A program made the translations under genes and the position numbers. From NCBI RefSeq assembly GCF_047600445.1, contig NZ_JASGKT010000002.1, forward strand, positions 2,976,001-3,040,000: 64,000 bases of DNA, given 5' to 3'. Shown here piece after piece: positions 62,179-64,000 of the stretch (within the stretch, counting starts at the first letter, position 1; every line of letters begins with the position of its first letter). The notes beneath the pieces were generated by a model. That model saw only the letters and a list, made by a program, of their open reading frames with translations. It had not been told where the DNA came from and did not search any database. Origin of the DNA: Piscinibacter sp047600445. Its GTDB lineage: Bacteria; Pseudomonadota; Gammaproteobacteria; Burkholderiales; Burkholderiaceae_C.

Positions 62179-63489
62179 TCAGCTCGCCTTGAAGTTCGCC
62201 TTTTTCAGCAGGCTCTCGTACTGCTGGCTCATCACGTAACTCTGCACCTGGGCCCAGAAGTCCATCGTCACGACGACGATGATCAGCAGCGAGGTGCCGC
62301 CGAAGTAGAACGGCACGTTGTACTTCAGCACCAGGAATTCGGGCAGCAGGCACACCAGCGTGATGTAGACCGCGCCGACCAGCGTCAGCCGCGCCAGGAT
62401 CTTGTCGATGTGCCGCGCGGTCTGCTCGCCCGGGCGAATGCCCGGGATGAACGCGCCGCTCTTCTTCAGGTTGTCGGCCGTCTCGCGGCTGTTGAACACC
62501 AGCGCCGTGTAGAAGAAGCAGAAGAACACGATCGCCGCGGCGTACAGCATCACGTAGATCGGCTGGCCGGGCGACAGCAGGCTGGCGATGTCCTTCAGCC
62601 AGCGCAGGCTGTCGCCGGTGGCGAACCAGCCCACCACGGTGGCCGGCAGCAGGATGATCGACGAGGCGAAGATCGGCGGGATCACGCCCGACATGTTCAG
62701 CTTCAGCGGCAGGTGCGACGACTGGCCGCCGTAGACCTTGTTGCCGACCTGTCGCTTGGCGTAGTTCACCAGGATCTTGCGCTGGCCGCGCTCGACGAAC
62801 ACCACGACGTAGGTCACCACCACCACCAGCGCGATGATGAACATCGAGACGATGATGCTCATCGCGCCGGTGCGCACCAGCTCGAACAGGCCGCCGATCG
62901 CGCTGGGCAGGCCCGCGGCGATGCCCGAGAAGATCAGGATCGAGATGCCGTTGCCCAGGCCGCGCTCGGTGATCTGCTCGCCCAGCCACATCAGGAACAT
63001 CGTGCCGGCCACCAGGCTCACGATCGCCGTCATGCGAAAGCCGAAGCCCGGCGTGATCACCAGCCCGGGCGAGCCCTCCAGCGCCAGCGCGATGCCCAGC
63101 GACTGGAACAGCGCCAGGCCCAGCGTGCCGTAGCGCGTGTACTGCGTGATCCTGCGGCGGCCGGCCTCGCCTTCCTTCTTCAGCGCCTCCAGCGAGGGCA
63201 CCACGTAGGTCATCAACTGCATGATGATCGACGCGGAGATGTAGGGCATGATGCCCAGCGCGAAGACGGTGAAGCGCGACAGCGCGCCGCCCGAGAACAT
63301 GTTGAACAGGCTCAGGATGCCGCCGGCCTGGCCCTGGAACAACTGCTGGAGCTGGTTCGGGTCGATGCCGGGCACGGGAATGTGCGCGCCGATGCGGTAG
63401 ACCACGAGCGCGAGCACCAGGAAGACGAGCCGGCGACGCAGGTCGCCGAACTTGCCGCTCTTGGCCAGTTGATTCGCGTTGGTTGCCAC
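62179..63489 (-). CDS. secY: Protein translocase subunit SecY
   Basis: 436 residues with ten membrane helices. Family signatures are seen: GALSRFTVFALGIMPYISASIIMQL, the plug region near the N-terminus and GIRPGEQTARHIDKILARL in the cytoplasmic loop. Forms the SecYEG channel. It overlaps nothing and follows rplO by 40 bases. Confidence 0.98.
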   Translation of the reverse strand: MATNANQLAKSGKFGDLRRRLVFLVLALVVYRIGAHIPVPGIDPNQLQQLFQGQAGGILSLFNMFSGGALSRFTVFALGIMPYISASIIMQLMTYVVPSLEALKKEGEAGRRRITQYTRYGTLGLALFQSLGIALALEGSPGLVITPGFGFRMTAIVSLVAGTMFLMWLGEQITERGLGNGISILIFSGIAAGLPSAIGGLFELVRTGAMSIIVSMFIIALVVVVTYVVVFVERGQRKILVNYAKRQVGNKVYGGQSSHLPLKLNMSGVIPPIFASSIILLPATVVGWFATGDSLRWLKDIASLLSPGQPIYVMLYAAAIVFFCFFYTALVFNSRETADNLKKSGAFIPGIRPGEQTARHIDKILARLTLVGAVYITLVCLLPEFLVLKYNVPFYFGGTSLLIIVVVTMDFWAQVQSYVMSQQYESLLKKANFKAS

Positions 63490-63529
63490 TGAGTTCCGTT
63501 CTTCGTTCTAACGAAGCGATGCGCGCGCG

Positions 63530-63961
63530 TCAGGCCACCGAGCCGCCGGCGGCCTCGATGGCGGCCTTGGCGCCGGCGGTGGCGGCTATGCCCTTGAGCG
63601 TGACCTTCTTGGTCAGCTCGCCGCGCTTGATCACCTTGACGGTCCGCGCCAGTTGGCTGACCAGCTTGGCCGCCTTCAGCGCCAGCAGGTCGACCTCGGC
63701 CGCGCCGAGCTTCTCGAGCGCGGCCAGCGTGACCTCGTCGTTGAACTTGAGCTGCGCCGACTTGAAGCCGCGCTTGGGCAGGCGGCGCTGCAGCGGCATC
63801 TGGCCGCCTTCGAAGCCGACCTTGTGGTAGCCGCCGGCGCGCGACTTCTGGCCCTTGTGGCCGCGGCCCGCCGTCTTGCCCAGGCCCGAGCCGATGCCGC
63901 GGCCGACGCGGCGGCGCGCCTTCTTGCTGCCCTCGGCGGGCTTGATCGTGTTCAGTTCCAT
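63530..63961 (-). CDS. rplO: 50S ribosomal protein L15
   Basis: 143 residues, MELNTIKPAEGSKKARRRVGRG start and the Gly/Lys-rich GRGHKGQKSRAG segment. ATG at 63961 gives the family N-terminus; a GTG one codon earlier is unlikely. Its ATG overlaps the rpmD stop. Confidence 0.98.
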   Translation of the reverse strand: MELNTIKPAEGSKKARRRVGRGIGSGLGKTAGRGHKGQKSRAGGYHKVGFEGGQMPLQRRLPKRGFKSAQLKFNDEVTLAALEKLGAAEVDLLALKAAKLVSQLARTVKVIKRGELTKKVTLKGIAATAGAKAAIEAAGGSVA

Positions 63962-64000
63962 CACAGCACCTTCACCAGGTACGAGACCTTGTTGACCATG
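63961..64000 (-). CDS. rpmD: 50S ribosomal protein L30, C-terminal end only
   Basis: Only the last dozen codons are inside the window, MVNKVSYLVKVL then stop, matching the C-terminus of L30. Position before rplO is the standard spc-operon order. Confidence 0.9.
   Translation of the reverse strand, partial: MVNKVSYLVKVL

Overview
The window reads as chromosomal DNA from a high-GC (about 70%) betaproteobacterium of the order Burkholderiales. The right end carries a spc/alpha ribosomal run (rpmD, rplO, secY, infA, rpmJ, rpsM, rpsK, rpsD, rpoA, rplQ) in the usual betaproteobacterial order. Bug-type tripartite-transporter receptors, the DUF1302/DUF1329 pair and many acyl-CoA dehydrogenases fit the same group. 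A genus cannot be fixed from the sequence alone.

Layout. (1) 1-5846: an MMPL/RND transporter (cut by the window edge) and an Asp-box beta-propeller are divergent from DUF1302 and DUF1329 envelope proteins; together they look like a trans-envelope route for a hydrophobic compound. (2) 5912-7353: an SDR and a MarR regulator. (3) 14391-7378 (minus): a seven-gene acyl-CoA operon with a MaoC hydratase, four acyl-CoA dehydrogenases, a CitE-like lyase and a BKACE enzyme. (4) 14613-22116 (plus): an HMG-CoA-synthase-like/DUF35 fusion, SCP-x type thiolase, CoA-transferase family protein, SDR, double-hotdog hydratase and EtfBA. (5) 22133-25825: a small exported protein, then a Rieske oxygenase interrupted by an in-frame TGA, an intact cupin dioxygenase-like gene and a frameshifted epoxide hydrolase. 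(6) 42493-25792 (minus): a tightly packed run with a Liv-type ABC transporter, split transketolase, GldA-like dehydrogenase, SDRs, acyl-CoA ligase, MDR reductase, two acyl-CoA dehydrogenases, Bug receptor, enoyl-CoA hydratase and IclR regulator. (7) 45996-42626 (minus): GntR regulator, SDR, Bug receptor, NIPSNAP protein and thioesterase. (8) 46185-52089: a methyltransferase and an aromatic-hydroxylation module (ABC receptor, VanA-like Rieske oxygenase, FAD monooxygenase, DUF2783) divergent from an IclR regulator. (9) 52108-58406: a TPR remnant, FAD amine oxidase/desaturase, initiator tRNA, gamma-glutamyltransferase, secreted metallophosphoesterase and a small conserved gene. (10) 58569-64000: the ribosomal run with its terminator.

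How it fits together. Regions 1-5 look like one programme for taking up and beta-oxidising a branched or polycyclic hydrophobic acid. Paired FadE-like dehydrogenases, MaoC hydratases, a DUF35 protein and an SCP-x thiolase resemble steroid side-chain degradation gene sets, but no steroid-ring genes are visible and the substrate is unknown. A short palindrome (consensus near ATAY-S-GTAT) recurs at the divergent promoters of regions 1, 3/4 and 5, and in weaker form before the MarR gene, suggesting one regulon. A second palindrome, ATTGCATGCAAT, sits at the GntR gene and its target operon.

No intergenic stretch exceeds about 300 bases. No rRNA, CRISPR array, insertion sequence or attachment site was seen.
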